A stretch of 64,000 nucleotides of DNA from Eopsaltria australis (taxonomy: Eukaryota; Chordata; Aves; Passeriformes; Petroicidae), in assembly GCA_034509425.1 (NCBI GenBank), contig JAVTVJ010000494.1, forward strand, positions 124,001 to 188,000, read 5' to 3'. The first letter of the stretch is position 1; the number at the start of each line of letters is the position of its first letter. Positions 23,384 to 37,000 of this stretch are shown piece after piece. The notes beneath the pieces were generated by a model, which worked only from the letters and a program-made list of their open reading frames with translations, was not told the DNA's origin and did no database searches. The position numbers and the translations under genes were made by a program.

Positions 23384-23961
23384 TGGTATAGATTCCTCAA
23401 TAAGTGCTTCTAAACCTAAGTGCTTTGGATTTGTCACATTTATTGTTTGTGTCTGGATCACCACCATGTTAAATAGCACAGCCTTTAGAAGGTCTTTTTA
23501 AGAAATATGTCAGTGTAAAACCTTTCAATGGATGACTGCCCCATTACAGCTATGCAGTGGTAACATTTACAGCCAATTTCTGATTGGACTTGACATTTTT
23601 GACAATGTAATTCCCCTACAGCTTGGCTGGCTTCTGTTAATTATGTTGTTTACACCTCAGAAAACTGCTTCCTGATGCTTGAAGGTGTCAATCCATTGGA
23701 CTTCAGGGAGCTGGATGTTATCATATGTAACTATGCATAACTGGGGGGGTTGCCTTCCTTTTTTTTAAGTATGTTGGTTTAGTATATTTCTTGTTTAACG
23801 ACCATTAATTTAGTTTATTGTTAGTTGGCATTATCTGATAAACATACTGTGTATAGTAGCTGCATTATTCTTAACAAAATATACTGACATGAATTTGGTG
23901 AAGCCTGTGACTCTTGTTAGCATTATTCAAGGATTTATATTCAGACTCCTCCAATTTCATC

Positions 23962-23970
23962 TTATTTATT
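23962..23970 (+). promoter_or_regulatory. AU-rich element nonamer in the 3'UTR
   Basis: TTATTTATT fits the UUAUUUA(U/A)(U/A) instability element. It is single rather than clustered, so any effect on mRNA decay is probably modest. Confidence 0.35.
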
Positions 23971-24672
23971 TCTGATCTGCTGTGTAATGTAAGACATCTT
24001 TTTGCTGGGAAACTAATGTCCACTGTCATTTCTTTTCCCCCCTTTATTTGCTACTCTGTGCCCACCCATCCTCTGAGAAATGTCAAGACATTTTCTGAAG
24101 AAGTGGAGTCATTTCAAGAGAGCTTCATGGTGTGCCAGATACACTTCAACTGTTTCATAAAGGCTTTAGAAGTTCTAATTAGGACACGATTCTTTTTGCA
24201 ATGCATCTTTCAAATAAGATTACATATATAAAAATGTCTCACTTTCCTTAATGCAAAAGTAGTTTGAAAGCCAGTTGAAGAAATACTGTGCAATAACACC
24301 CATGGATATTCTGTTGTTTGGGTTTGCTTCAGAATTAGGAATATTGCCATAGTTTTGTTCAGTCCCCAAGCACAGAGTTAATAGGCACTGGTGTTTCGTT
24401 ATTGTGGAGATTCACCCAGGATATGATTTTTATATGTTTGGTTTTTGCGAGTCCACTTTGTATTCACTTAGTATTGAAATTCCACATGCCTCAGTTATTC
24501 TTAATCCATTTACCTTTTAAGCTTGGTTTTTTAATTTGGAAATCCATAGTGAAGCTTACACTTCATGTTTAAAATCTTGTCATAATGGACCTCATACTGT
24601 TAGAGCACTCAGTAATGTTGCTTTTTTTACAGGATAGTGCCATAGTTCATCCACTGACTTTTTAGCAGGAGC

Positions 24673-24678
24673 AATAAA
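24673..24678 (+). promoter_or_regulatory. Likely TBC1D1 polyadenylation signal
   Basis: A canonical AATAAA lies about 1.58 kb after the stop codon and is followed by T/GT-rich sequence around 24703-24725 that could act as the downstream element. It is the first good AATAAA I see after the stop. Confidence 0.6.
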
Positions 24679-25390
24679 AATAATAATAATCTATGCCTAC
24701 ATCTATGTTGTTACATTTTTTGACAGTGAAAATCAAAACCACAGTTGGTGAGGTGCCAGTTCAGAGCCGTGTAAGATGACACTTCCCCTGGAAGTATGGT
24801 ACTATCTCTACAGTGGTTGTAATTTCCATTCAACTCCCTGGTAAAATGAAACAGTTGCTTCTATATAGTTAGAAAAGCATAAAGTTTCTTGTTACTTATT
24901 TACCAGTCATGCTTTCTGAGAAGGGTGACTCCAGTTCTCATCTAAGTGTACTTAGTAATGAACTTACATGAATTCTCAGTAACAGGCATTGGAGGGAAGT
25001 AATACCACTTACCAAGTTCCCAACTTTGTAAAAGCTCAGGGCTTTTCCCTCCAGAAATATGAGAAAGAAGTAATAGAGCCCACAGCTAGTCGCAGGTACT
25101 TGACACTCCAACTATGTATGATGTAGCTGAGCATCCTTAAGAATGTGTAAAGTTAGATCTCCTATTTTCGGAGTACCAGAAATTGTCATCACATACTGTC
25201 TTCCATATAAACAGTACTTTCTGATTCAGAGAATATTTTTTTTAAAAGCCACCTGAAAATCCATACATTGAATCCCTCAGCATAAATAGCAAATTAACCA
25301 CTTCTGGAAAATCAAAGTTGAAATAATCAACATTTTCTCCATATCACTTCTACAGATAAAAATCCCCCGCAGTGATGCTTAATCTTTGAA

Positions 25391-25425
25391 GAAAAGAAAA
25401 GAAAAGAAAAGAAGAAAGAAAAGAG
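25391..25425. repeat. (AAAAG)n microsatellite
   Basis: Four clean GAAAA pentamers are followed by degenerate GAAGAAAGAAAAGAG. It is purely purine on the plus strand. Confidence 0.9.
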
Positions 25426-28400
25426 TTCGTTGGTATGTGCAACTTAGACTTCCAAAGGTGCATGACAAAGGCAGCAGGGGGTGCAGTGTAAGTGTGCTAG
25501 TGAATTACATGGATGCAGTAGTCCACAGCGAGGTTAGTCTGAAATGTGGCTAATGTTGACATGTGCAACAAGAAAAAGGAAGGATCTCTGAAACCTTTGC
25601 AGTGAAGAGAGCTGCATGGATGGAGGACCAGCAGGGTCACCAGTTCTGGTTTGGTTTTCTTCTGTCTAGTGTGAGTGATTGTGGTAGGTACCTGGGACTC
25701 CCTGTGCTGGCTCTTTGATGTTGTTCTATATTTTGCCCAGTTGTCTATTTCCAGAGATCGTTATTTAATACAGAATCTGAGAAATTATACAGTGCCTATT
25801 GTGGGAAGATCAAAGCACTTTCATAAAGGTACAAATTGTCTTGTTTAGAGTGAGAATTGAGTCACAAAAAAGTGCAATGACTTGCACCAAGTATTTTAAT
25901 TTCTCACTGGTTGCTGACATCCAGTGCAATCCAGATCTTCTAAGTAGTGTCAAACTGTCTTACTGGTTTTCTGAAAGATTGTTCCAGAAGGTCTGTAATG
26001 TGTACTTGGTATGTCAGGCAATGCTCTGCTGAAACAACATAAAATGGGAAATGCAGCCACTGGAACCTTGTCCTTTAGTGGCAGCTATTCCTCCCTCCCA
26101 ACAGTGATTCTCTCAGTGCCACTTAAACATGTTGTGTCAGGTACTCAGCACCCACCAGCTCTTGCTTGACACATGCTGGAGTGGAGGCACTGCCAGCAAT
26201 CCTGAGCAGCAAGGACTGCAGTATAGCAGTCAATCAATATTCTTGGGATTTTTTTCAAACACAATAATCTGGTAAGAATTGCCTTATTTAGGACTAAGTC
26301 ACAAAACTCTGAATGAAGGACAGTAGTCTATGCATGGCAAAGAAGATGACATAGCTGGTGCTTTTTCTCCTTTGGGATCTTAGTCCACCATTCAGTGGAG
26401 CAAGGAACTGAATCCAGTTTTTTTTACTTCAAGCCCACTACAATAGGTCCTGCAATTCCACTGTAATAATACAGTCTGGTATGTCAAAATGGCAGAGCAC
26501 ACCACTTATTAGCCAAGTCAGGTGGGATACTGTCAGTGCCCTCAATGCATTCCTGTCTCTCCTGGAGATATGGCTGCTTAATTAGATAATGCAGACATCT
26601 GGCTTCAAGGAACTTCAGGCCTCCAGCAGCTTTGGGCCTCAATGCCTGCTGGCCTTGCAGCCATTCAGCAGAAGGCTGAAAGAAGCCAGGTACTTCCGAT
26701 GCTGCCACCATCTTTGAGGAGATGCATTTCAGCTTTGTTTCTTGTGCTTGGTGCTTGCCTGAGCTATGTTGCAGCCACACCTACATCTGGCTATGTACCC
26801 TTGTTGATCCTGACCTATGCGCTTGGCTTTCCTGCTTGAGCTCAGCCTTGACTCATGACCTGAACTGTTGACCTGCCTTGCTTGTGGTTTTTTGGCTATT
26901 GAGGGTCATGCCTCTTGTCAGTCAGTTGTCCCCTTTGCCTGCCTGTCACCCTCAGCCCCTGGCTCACTGTCCCCTTCAGAGCAGCCCTGCCCTTGCTGCT
27001 CCCCAACACACAGCTCAGGTTTCATATCTACACTGCTGCTGATTCTGGGGCTGTGCTGGTCAGGGCTTGTTTAGGTGTCTCTGCATGCCACTGCTCTTCC
27101 TTGAACAAGCTGACCTGTTCTCTTACAGCCTGCTTAGGCACCTCCAGCACAATGGTTGCTCTGTGTAACGTGGCCCTTGTGTTTCAAAATTCTATGTTCG
27201 CATTCTTTTCCACATCAAACAGAGCACCATATTTGCAAACACAATTTTGGTGTTGATGACACCAGAAAAAGTGCCTGAAATGAAAAGAATACGTTTTGAC
27301 TACATCTGGATGAATGCCATGGTTGCTTGAGGCACCTTAGATCATTGCACAGCTTTTATATGGTGTCACACCCTATGACGTGAAGTAATTTTTCTTCAAC
27401 AGAGCTTTACTAGAACAGGTGCGTGGGAGGGAGAAGAGCACTGGCAGACAGGCCAATCATCAGGAGTGCAATCCAGGCATTGCCTTTGGAAGGCACATGT
27501 GTGGCTTACACCCACTAAGGTTTACATAACCTAAATTAGGGTGGATCACTAGGTACTCATTTGCTCATGTAGCTGCCAGAAAAGGTTCCTTTCATCCAGA
27601 CAAACCTGAGGCTGCAAGAATTCTGTGCCTCAAAGTAGGTCTTTTCAGCATAACCTAAAGTAAATCAAGAAGAACTTCATTATGTTCAAGACTCTAGTTT
27701 GTATAAATGCATTTTTCCTTCTGTCTAATTGTATCATATATTTTCATGGTGCTACAAAAGCATTGGGGCTATAGATGCTGAAAGATGATGAAACTCCTCT
27801 TGCAGAGAGAACAGAGATGATTAAAACAGGGCTTTGGAGAAGCTTGTACTAGCTCCCCATCCCTGACTTTTCTCATGCATAATTTCAGAACCAAAGAGAT
27901 TTTAGGAAAATTTCATTGAATTTAGTTTTTGATTAGGAACAACTGACAAGAATGTTCTGGCAACAGCCATTGATCCTAGGTGGGTCTGTGCCAGATGCCT
28001 ATTTCTTTCTGTTACTGTCTAGCACTCTTCTGTAATATCTTTCCTTTTGTTAACATTTCACACTAGACTGGTTGTCTGCAAAGGAGATAGAAATACATAT
28101 TTCATTTTCTAGCTAAAAGCAGAATATGAAAATTATCTTCTGTGTCTGTCTGCTCTTCTGTTACTAGTGAGGCAGTGAGTTTTCCATTTCTCAGTAGTTG
28201 TTTGCAAGTCATTCTAATCAAGATGGTCCTCAAGAAAAAACATCTTACTACAATTTGGTTCATCCTATTGTCCTGTTTCTTTTGGAGGTGGGGAAGGGAG
28301 AAGGAGGGGCTGGGATTAACCATTTAACCAGCATTAAGAAGTTTCAAGTTCAGTTTTCTCCGATTTTTTTTTCATAAGCTGTTACAGGATGATGGAATAC

Positions 28401-31060
28401 TAATAACACTCCTATCTACAGTCTCTTTTTTCCATGTTTCCAGCATTTCATGCATAGGATGTTGTTGGCTCTGTAGATAGTGACATTTCTTGTAATGTTG
28501 AAGATTTGAAATTGCCAAGGCAATGGTTGACTTAAGGAGCATTTTTTCCATGTACCAGTTAAGATGAGCTGAGTAGCTTCAAGAGTCAGCTGCTGGCTGG
28601 GACTTTAAGCTCATGAAGCCATGGATTCTTGGTGGGATTAGTGGTACATACGTGTCTTCCCAGCTCGTTATTCGCAGTCTCCTCTTAGGGCATATCACAA
28701 AAAAATCCAATTGCGAAACAAAGAAAACCTGAAATGTAGTTGTTGTTTAGTGTTTAATGGCCTGATACACCAATTGTCTCTGTTATTTTTTGATAAGGAA
28801 TTTTAAATGGTGTTTTCAGTGGTTAGAGACTGAGGTAACAGGCAGATACTGAGGACCAGTGAACCTTGCAAATGGCAAAATACCAATGTAATTAGTATGT
28901 AAGTACAGAATAATTCTAGAACCTTTGAAGCACATTCTATACAGTAAACGTGTCCAGCAAATTGTTAATAGACATTATACTCATTTTGAGAGAAGGAAAA
29001 ACCAGGATACTTATTAAAAATGGAAAGAGATGGACTGTTCAGAAGGCATGTAGGGCCAGGCAGGATAAAGTCACAACGTTTTCACGACCTGCAGTAGGAT
29101 GTCTGATGTACCATTAAGAGATGTGAGTGCAAATACCCATTGAACTGAGACAATACAAATCTGTGCATAGTGAAATAATTGGGACAAGCCTCAGAAAACC
29201 TTCAGGTTTTTTGCAGTTCCTGATGGAGCTCATAAAGGCGGGCTTCAGTGTTAGCAGGATTTTTCTGATAAAGAAAATGTTTTGTTCTTTTCAAACACTG
29301 GAGAAAGTCAAGTAAGACCTGCTTACATAACATAGTCATCTGGTCAGAAAACTTTGCTTCCTGCTAGTATGGAAAATAAAAGAAGACTTGTTGATACAAA
29401 AATATCTTCCATATCTTCCAAAAGCTTCTGGCATATCTCTGGGATGCACTGACATCTTCACCATGCTGAGAACAAGCTTCCATAGTACCTAGAAATCAAA
29501 TAATTTAAGTAGCAAGTTCAGCTACAGATACTTAGAATGTGTAACTTTGCTGGAGCTTACACGAAGGCAGTTCATGATGTTGGTCTATTATTATACAGCC
29601 CCTGCTGGAACTGTTTTTTGGTGATACCTGTCACCTTACCTTATGTTTAATGAGAAAGTTATTTGCTCACAGATTCGGGGTTTATTGTTTGACTGACATG
29701 TTTCTGACTGTAACTTCACTGTTTGGTATTAAACTGCTAAACTATGTCAACGTAGTAGAAAGTTTGCTTTAAAGCACTGACTTTGCAGGAAAACAAGAAA
29801 GAGGATGGTGAGACAGAACATATGTAGGTGTTTTACTATGCCTGAACAAAAATTGTAGCTCCTGCAAAATTGAAACTCCAGGTGGCCCAGTCAGCTCCTG
29901 CAGGATTTAACGGGGTAGAGTGATAGAGTCATATATAACTGCTGACTTCAGTGTTGCTGCATGCTGGCTTAGATATGCTGGCTGGCATGAAAGGTGCCAT
30001 AGCAATCCATTACCCATACTCTGGTAGCTGCCAAGTTCCATACAGGGTAGGAAAAATAAGTCAGTTTTAGACTAAATCAAGCAGAAACAGTGTCTTCTAT
30101 CCTTTAGGCATCCAGAATTATTAGCATTTGTTTAAAAGAAAAAAAAAAAAAAGCATTTCAGATTCTCTCCAAATTTGTTCCAGCATCTCAATTCCAGAAA
30201 GCAATACTATTTTAACTGGGACCGATGTTTAAAAGACATGATGACTAAATAGGTACAAATTAGGGCAACAGGTGCTTAAAATTGTGCACAAATTAAGGGG
30301 TATGTATTTGGACATTTGAGTGAAACTGTGCTAATTATTATTTACTGAGTTTGTGTTGCAAGTACAGTAAGGTCTTGTTTCCCCTTTTAAAAGTTTTCAT
30401 GCCTCAACAAAAGATTAAAACTTCCATTGTCAGCTTTTGCTTAAAAAAGAAGTAGGAAGTTCTATCATTAAAGGAACATAAGTGTATGTGAGAGAAGGAG
30501 GAAATGAGAGTTTCAGAAGCAAAGAGCTGACAGCAGGGTTTTACCCAAACCCTTTGATTGACCTCCAGAGAGATCCCAGCAAAAAACATGCAACAGCTCA
30601 CTGCTATGGGCTACAAATTTCAGGAATTTTTAGTTACTGCAGTGACTAAAAATTCTCTCAGAGAGAAGGTTATATTATCCTTCTTCTGTATTCCCCTCCC
30701 ACCAACTACTCTTATCTTGCAACATAAAGTGGGACATGCACACAACACAGACATAAGCCAAACATCTGCAACCTCTGTTGTCTGTCACTTGAACGCCCTG
30801 TCCTGATGAATCAAGCAGTCTAGAGGAAAAACATCACTGGGGACTAAAGCACTTTCTTCTGTGAGCTGTGATGTCCACAAGAGTCACTGGCTCTGTACCA
30901 ACGCCAATCCTGTGCATTTTGGTGAGGCATCTCTTCTGGAACACCAGCAGCATATGATCCAGCAAGTGTCAAGAGATGATGGCTCTCCCACTTTCCATGA
31001 CTGTTTGATCTAGAAGGGTAAAACAAGGACAAAACGTTGAAGACTGCAGAGCCAAAAGAT

Positions 31061-31078
31061 GTTGTTGTTGTTGTTGTT
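31061..31078. repeat. (GTT)6 microsatellite
   Basis: Six perfect GTT triplets. In the minus-strand open frame at 30969-31181 they read as a run of Gln, which is a by-product and not evidence of a gene. Confidence 0.9.
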
Positions 31079-34000
31079 CAGGCAGGTCAGCCATTGGAAT
31101 GGAGTTCTTAAAAGATTTTACATTTTTCTCCAAGATTCCCTTCATTACCAAGCATGGTTTCTGCCCAGAATTTGTTGGCACTGCCAGCCCTCTTCACTAA
31201 GGAAACTAAGGGCATGGGCAGTCTGGAAGCTTTTATGCATACCAAGATCTTGCTCTGTGGGTCAGGAAAGAAGGATGTAAGTTAGACAATGTACCATTCC
31301 TGACTAATGGTTCCGAGTTCAGCTCCTCCCTTCTATTCCTGATTCTTGGCTATATCTCAAGGCATATCTTCACAATTCCCAAGAAGTAGATTTAGTAGAA
31401 AAGCTGTCTGTGATCTGAGACATACTAAGCCTTCCAAAAGATGTAGTTCATTTTAGCCAGAACCCACATCTTATTGCTGTGCTTCCTGGCCAAGTTTGCC
31501 AGTTTGAGCTCAGTGCATTCCCAGACTCAGGCAGTTACATGATTCTCAGTTTGGAGTTAGTTTGTGCCCAGCAAGCTTGGAGTATAGAAAGAACTCACTC
31601 ATGTCAGCCTACACCATTCCATGTTGACTTACTTTGAGTGTTTTCAGGTCAACTTCAAGACATCACTAAAGTACAAGTATGCAGGCAATATGAAGCATTT
31701 TACTAGCCCCCAACCATTTGTGTTGTGGGCTTCTGTACCACCTTTCATTTTTCATAATTATTGGAAGACGGGCACAGAAATTGTATATGATGGTCCATTG
31801 GTGGTCTTCTGCATGCCCCTGGTTAGTCCTTCATTTCCATATTTGTAGATGGCATTCTTGTTCCAGCACCCACTGGGAACTCAAATTTGCTGACAGTGGC
31901 TATGGCTCCAAAGGCCTTTTCAGTCATTTTTTATCATCCCAAGGTTTATTCTGTAGTTACGGCATAGATTATTCATCCCTGATCATGTAATTTCCACTGC
32001 ATTAAGGCGTTTTGTTTCCGTAAGACATAATATCATTATAAGAACCAAGACCAGTCAGAAACTTTCCTAAGCTTGTTCTTCTGAAACATCATCTGTGCAA
32101 AAAATCTTCTATACCTGCATTTCTTCTTTCCCCTATGGAGGTTTGCAAGATGCACCAAAGTTTCTGGTCTGGAATTAGGTACATCATGACCACCCAGCTT
32201 TCCCTGTTTCCAGCCCCCACTGTTACATAGATGGGCAGGGCACTGGTCTGAGACCAGATAGTCATCGCATTTTTTAAAGATAGGAGCAACATTTAAAGGC
32301 AAATCAACATTTAAAAGCAAGCACTCACAAAGTTGTCAGCTGTGTTAGTTTACCAAGCCCCTGGACATTCAGTCTGATGTTCTCACTGAATACCAAACTG
32401 GCCTAATTTGGAAGCAAAAAAGAGCAGTTAGGAGTCTCACTGGAGGTTAGATGGAATTGTGAAAAGATGTACTACATATTCCACAGAGAAAACACCAAGG
32501 TCATTCCCTTTCCTTAATTCATTTGGCCATTTTTCCTATTTTCTGACTGTAATGAAAGAGCTTTTTCCAGCTCTCGCCAGTCATTTTTTGTAAAAGGATT
32601 GTAAAGCTTCAGGCAATTAGCCTGGCTATGTAACCATTGCTGTTACTGCAGGAGGTTTAAAAATTAAAGAAGTCTCATACCCAGGCCCATCACAAAAATC
32701 AGGCTGATTTCAATATAATCTTACCCTGGGCCATTATAATGATCTTAATTACAAGTTTTAAGGACTTTCTGTCTCTCAGATCTAGCATGTTCTGTCTATG
32801 TAAGTGAAGAAACACCAACACTGTGAAGTATTACCCTGCTGCATCTTATCAGGAAGGGAAGGAATTTGATTTTAAAAAGAAAACTCAAAAAATTTTTGGC
32901 ATATATTTTATTGTCTCATTTTACTTTCCTTTTAATACCTGATATTAAAGTACCCAAATTTATCCCCAGGGAGGAATTTAATAATTGATTCCAACAAGAA
33001 CAGGATGACACCCTGATTATTCCTACTTCAGATAACAAACTGCCTCTGGGAGAGGGGCTTTGTTCTTATTGCTGGGTTATTTTTTAATGTGTTTATTGCC
33101 CTTGGAGTTTAAGACCTTAGCCTGTAATCTCCCAAGCAAAGCAGCTACTGTGACCCCAAGCACAGGAGGTGCTGTAACACTGTTATTTAGTATTGTGCAA
33201 CCACTGCGGCTGTGCTGCACAGAGTGCTTCCGTCTCCTCCAGAGAGCAACTCCCACAAGATGCGGTTTTCCTAAGTGATACCAGGGGTTGTACAGAGCAG
33301 CAGGGAGAGTAGAGGAGCTGAACCAAGTTCCTAGTATATCTTTTCACATGTGCATATTGCTCTAGGCAACCTTCTACAAGTGAAAGTGTGGCCCTCATCA
33401 TGGCTAGATTTAAAAGCACTCATTGGCCTTGATTTTTCTGTCAAGCTTTCTACTTTGCCGTTTGAGCACTGTATAAAGTTAGTGTCCCCAGAGGATGGTG
33501 TTTTCCTAACAGTTAAGTTTTGCCTAAATCAGAGGGGTTTAGGCCACAGAGGATTGACAAGCTAGCCAAGGCTAGAACTGCAAGCTGGTTTCAGCTACAA
33601 TGCTGAAGTAAATGTGGCAATGAGGGAGGAAGCATGGTAAGTCAGGAATGACATGATGAGACCAGACAGATTTAAGAGGTTGTTACATGGCCTGCATGCT
33701 CCTAGAGCTGTGCTTCCCTGTAGAGGCCCCAGTGAATGCTGGCTGTTCTACCAAAGCCTGTGCAGGGGAAGCAACTGGTGGGACACGGTACAGAAACCCG
33801 ATAAACAAAATGAGCATCAGAGGGAGTGTCGGAAGGGCAGGGTGGAGGTGCAGGAAGTGAAAGCCCTGTGACCAGCAGTCCTGTCCTCTGCCACTGGCCA
33901 GCTGATCACCAGCTTCTGTCCTGAATCCTGGAAGTGCTGCACAGAGTTGGGCAGCAGAGACACTGAACTGCCTGCACACCAGGGGAAGGACACCTGGTGA

Positions 34001-37000
34001 AGTTTCCAGAACAAGCCATGTGGCTGAGTCTGCCTTGAGATTTCCACTTACACCAACCTGAAAGATGAGAGTTAGGGTTTGATTTGTATTGATTAAATTC
34101 ATGTTCTGATTTTTACTTTTTTTTTTTAATAGAGTGAGTAACTGCATTTTGCTACATCTTTTCCAGATAAAGATGTAGCTGCTTTGTCAGAATGAATATC
34201 AAAGTTTTCTTCGAAAATCTTAGGGAATTAAAACTAATCTAGAGATTCTTATACTGATTTCCTGCCTTTCTAATATTACTGATCTACAGTATGACTCAAA
34301 GACTCTTTTACTCCTCTGTTAAACCAGTCAGCTAACTTCAAGCATTGATTTTCAAAATGAATGTTTAACTGACTTTGTAATTCAGCATTTGTTCAACAGT
34401 CACACAGTGTATATTCTGCATTAAGGAATTCACATCAGTGCTGGATCATATTCTCCACTAGATGGTAATGTTGTTTCAAATAGTTTGTGTTTAAAGGAGC
34501 TTCCTTGCCAGCAACTCCAAAAGAAAGCGGAAGCCATGAGATTTGTCCAAGAAATTATCTTTGGATGATTTGGAGAAGAAAAAAGTTTCTAGCTATTATA
34601 AATAATTTTTGGTTTGAAAAGGTTTTGATGAAAACTTTGTATGTACTGTAATTACTAGGATCATGGAAGTCTTAGTTCATGAAACAAGTTTGAAAAGGTC
34701 TGAAAGCAATGAATCAATTGACAGAGAATGCAGAAGACAAGCAGTGTGATCTCTGCTTTATGCTATCTGATACCCAACGTTGTTACTGAGTGACTCAAAA
34801 TCCTTCATTTGTTTTTAGCCACAGCTTTTCTGGGGAGTAGAAAATGCTCTTCTCCTCCTTTTATGGCAATGGAGACGGAGCAAAAAACCACTTCTGCAAT
34901 GGTACTAGAAAACCTCCTTGGCTCCGTCGGGATGTGAGGCAAACCAGCAGCTGTGCTGCTCTTCTCCTGCTCGCTGGGGCTGGGTTTGGCAGGCTGGCAT
35001 ATCCAGCTGAAGGACCATGCTGTACAGCAGTGGGGGCTGTGGGCAGGCCCTGCAGCTCGGCACAGCCCCGCTCTGTGCAGCACAGAGGTGCTGGTGCTGT
35101 GACAGGAGAGAGTGCAGGGCAGCACTGCCAGGCAGCTTCCAGCAGTGCTGCTCCACCGTGTTACACAATGGGTCAGGAGACAGGTTCCTGACTGCTCATG
35201 GAGAACGTGGGCTGCACTCAGACCAAAGGGCGGCCCCTGTCACACAAACATGATTTATTTATTTGCATTCAGCAAAACACAACCACTACGAAACAAAAAG
35301 GCGCCAACTTGCCCCACAAAGAAGAAACACAGTTCCTGTGTATGCTGCAAGCAAACGGCTGCAGGCTCTTTCCCAGGCAATATCTCAGGCCAGTGCATCT
35401 CTGGAAAATGTTTTTAAAAGTCTTTAAATAACACGTAGCATTAAAGCTAAACATGGTTTCCACCTTAGATACCCAAGGTTTCTAGCTTCTGTATTAGGAT
35501 TTGTCATGAAATTCAGTGGAATCCTTAACATTAAATTTTGCAGTAATGTGCTGACAGATATAAACTGATGTATTACAAATACCTAAAATTAGCTCAGTCT
35601 GTTTCTTGGAGGTGACCCATCAATGTTATAAATCAAAAGCAGACTTATGCTGTTTGCAAACAATAACATGCTCTCCACTAGCACTGACTGAGAACATCAT
35701 CATTTAACTCACATAAAGTAAGAGAGTCCTGTCAACACTGGATCCTCTGATCACATGAGGCTCAATTACATATACTGCAAAGTTCATCTGGGCTAGTTTT
35801 ATTTTTAGTAATAAAGTGAAGTTTAAAAAAAGACTTTTCACCTTTCACTTGGAACAAGAGATTAAGAAAGGTACCACCCAGGAAAATTCAACAGAGGTTC
35901 AATTTAAATAGCAATTCATGACTTTGACAGTTCTACAATGTGATTCCATTAATTGTTGCTAATGAATTAATCCAGCCTTGGCTACAGAGATTGTTATAGC
36001 TGTTGATACAGTTATGGAAATGCACCATTTGTTTGGAAGAGAAAAATGTAATGCATCTGCTTCAAGTTTGGGTTCATATTCCTTATTCTTTGCTAGATAG
36101 AATAATGGATAACTGTCAGTTGTGCTTTAAATCAGAGAAACGGGTTTATCCCTTTCTCAAGAGACATGAGATGAATCTCACATTCAGGGTAGTCTTTGCA
36201 GGCACTTCTAAGGGCACTGTCCCATTGCCAATTGCTGTGCCCCTTCCTTATCTAAAGAGGCAACCTTTACAATGAGAGGTAATAGTTTTAATCAGAGCTA
36301 ACACATCTGATATCCTTCTGGGCTCAGGTTATATTCATCTGTCCAGGCAGGAAGCTGCAACATTGGAACTGAAGGAAGGTTAGGCATCCCATGCATTCCA
36401 CACTGGTTACCCTGGCTGCTTCTGCTGACCTACCCACCAAAGATGCTTTCTTGTGGCTGTGTGTGTTTCAGTCCCCAGCTGAGTAGCAATCACACAAGTC
36501 AGAAGGACCTTACTTCTAAAAGGCAAAGGTGGTGTTATTTCTAAAGATGCTAAATGGTGCTGTCTCTGCCAAAACTGCCTCTGAAGGCTAAAGACCAAGA
36601 AGAAGGATGAGTACATTGTGCTTACCAAGTCTGCACCACACCACAGCATATATGCTGATTTTATCACAATATTCTGTCACAAACAGCTACTCTGAAACAT
36701 AGCAAGATAATGTAAGATTCACATTATGTTGTTATGACCTTTACAACCCTCTTGAGGCTCTAGCTATGCAGAGCAGTGTTTCTTCATGTTGAAATCATCT
36801 GGACACAGAAAGAGAGCAGCCCTTCTGACATGCTTTGCAGAACAGACCTTAAGAAAATCTTTGGGCAGCCCATCTTCTATGCACAGTACAAATTTCTGTC
36901 CATACTTGGTGACAGCTCAGCAACCCACAAGGGACACTCAACCTGACACAATGCATGTGCCTGACTGTTGGCAGAGCAACCTAAATGTGCTTTTTCCAGA

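Larger units (their letters stand above)
23091..24700 (+). other. TBC1D1: TBC1D1 3' untranslated region (end estimated)
   Basis: The region follows the TGA stop without a recognisable gene or repeat. It is AT-rich and carries a Pumilio-type TGTAAATA (23376-23383) and an AU-rich nonamer TTATTTATT (23962-23970). The end is inferred from the AATAAA at 24673 followed by T-rich sequence. An upstream or later polyadenylation site is possible. Confidence 0.7.

Noticed and set aside
30844..31290. Minus-strand frames with a Gln run, considered as a processed pseudogene
   Set aside because: The Gln run is just the GTT microsatellite. No parent gene is recognisable and there is no poly-A tail or target duplication.
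32036..32320. 94-codon minus-strand frame considered as a gene remnant
   Set aside because: No recognisable family, and a second overlapping frame is equally open.
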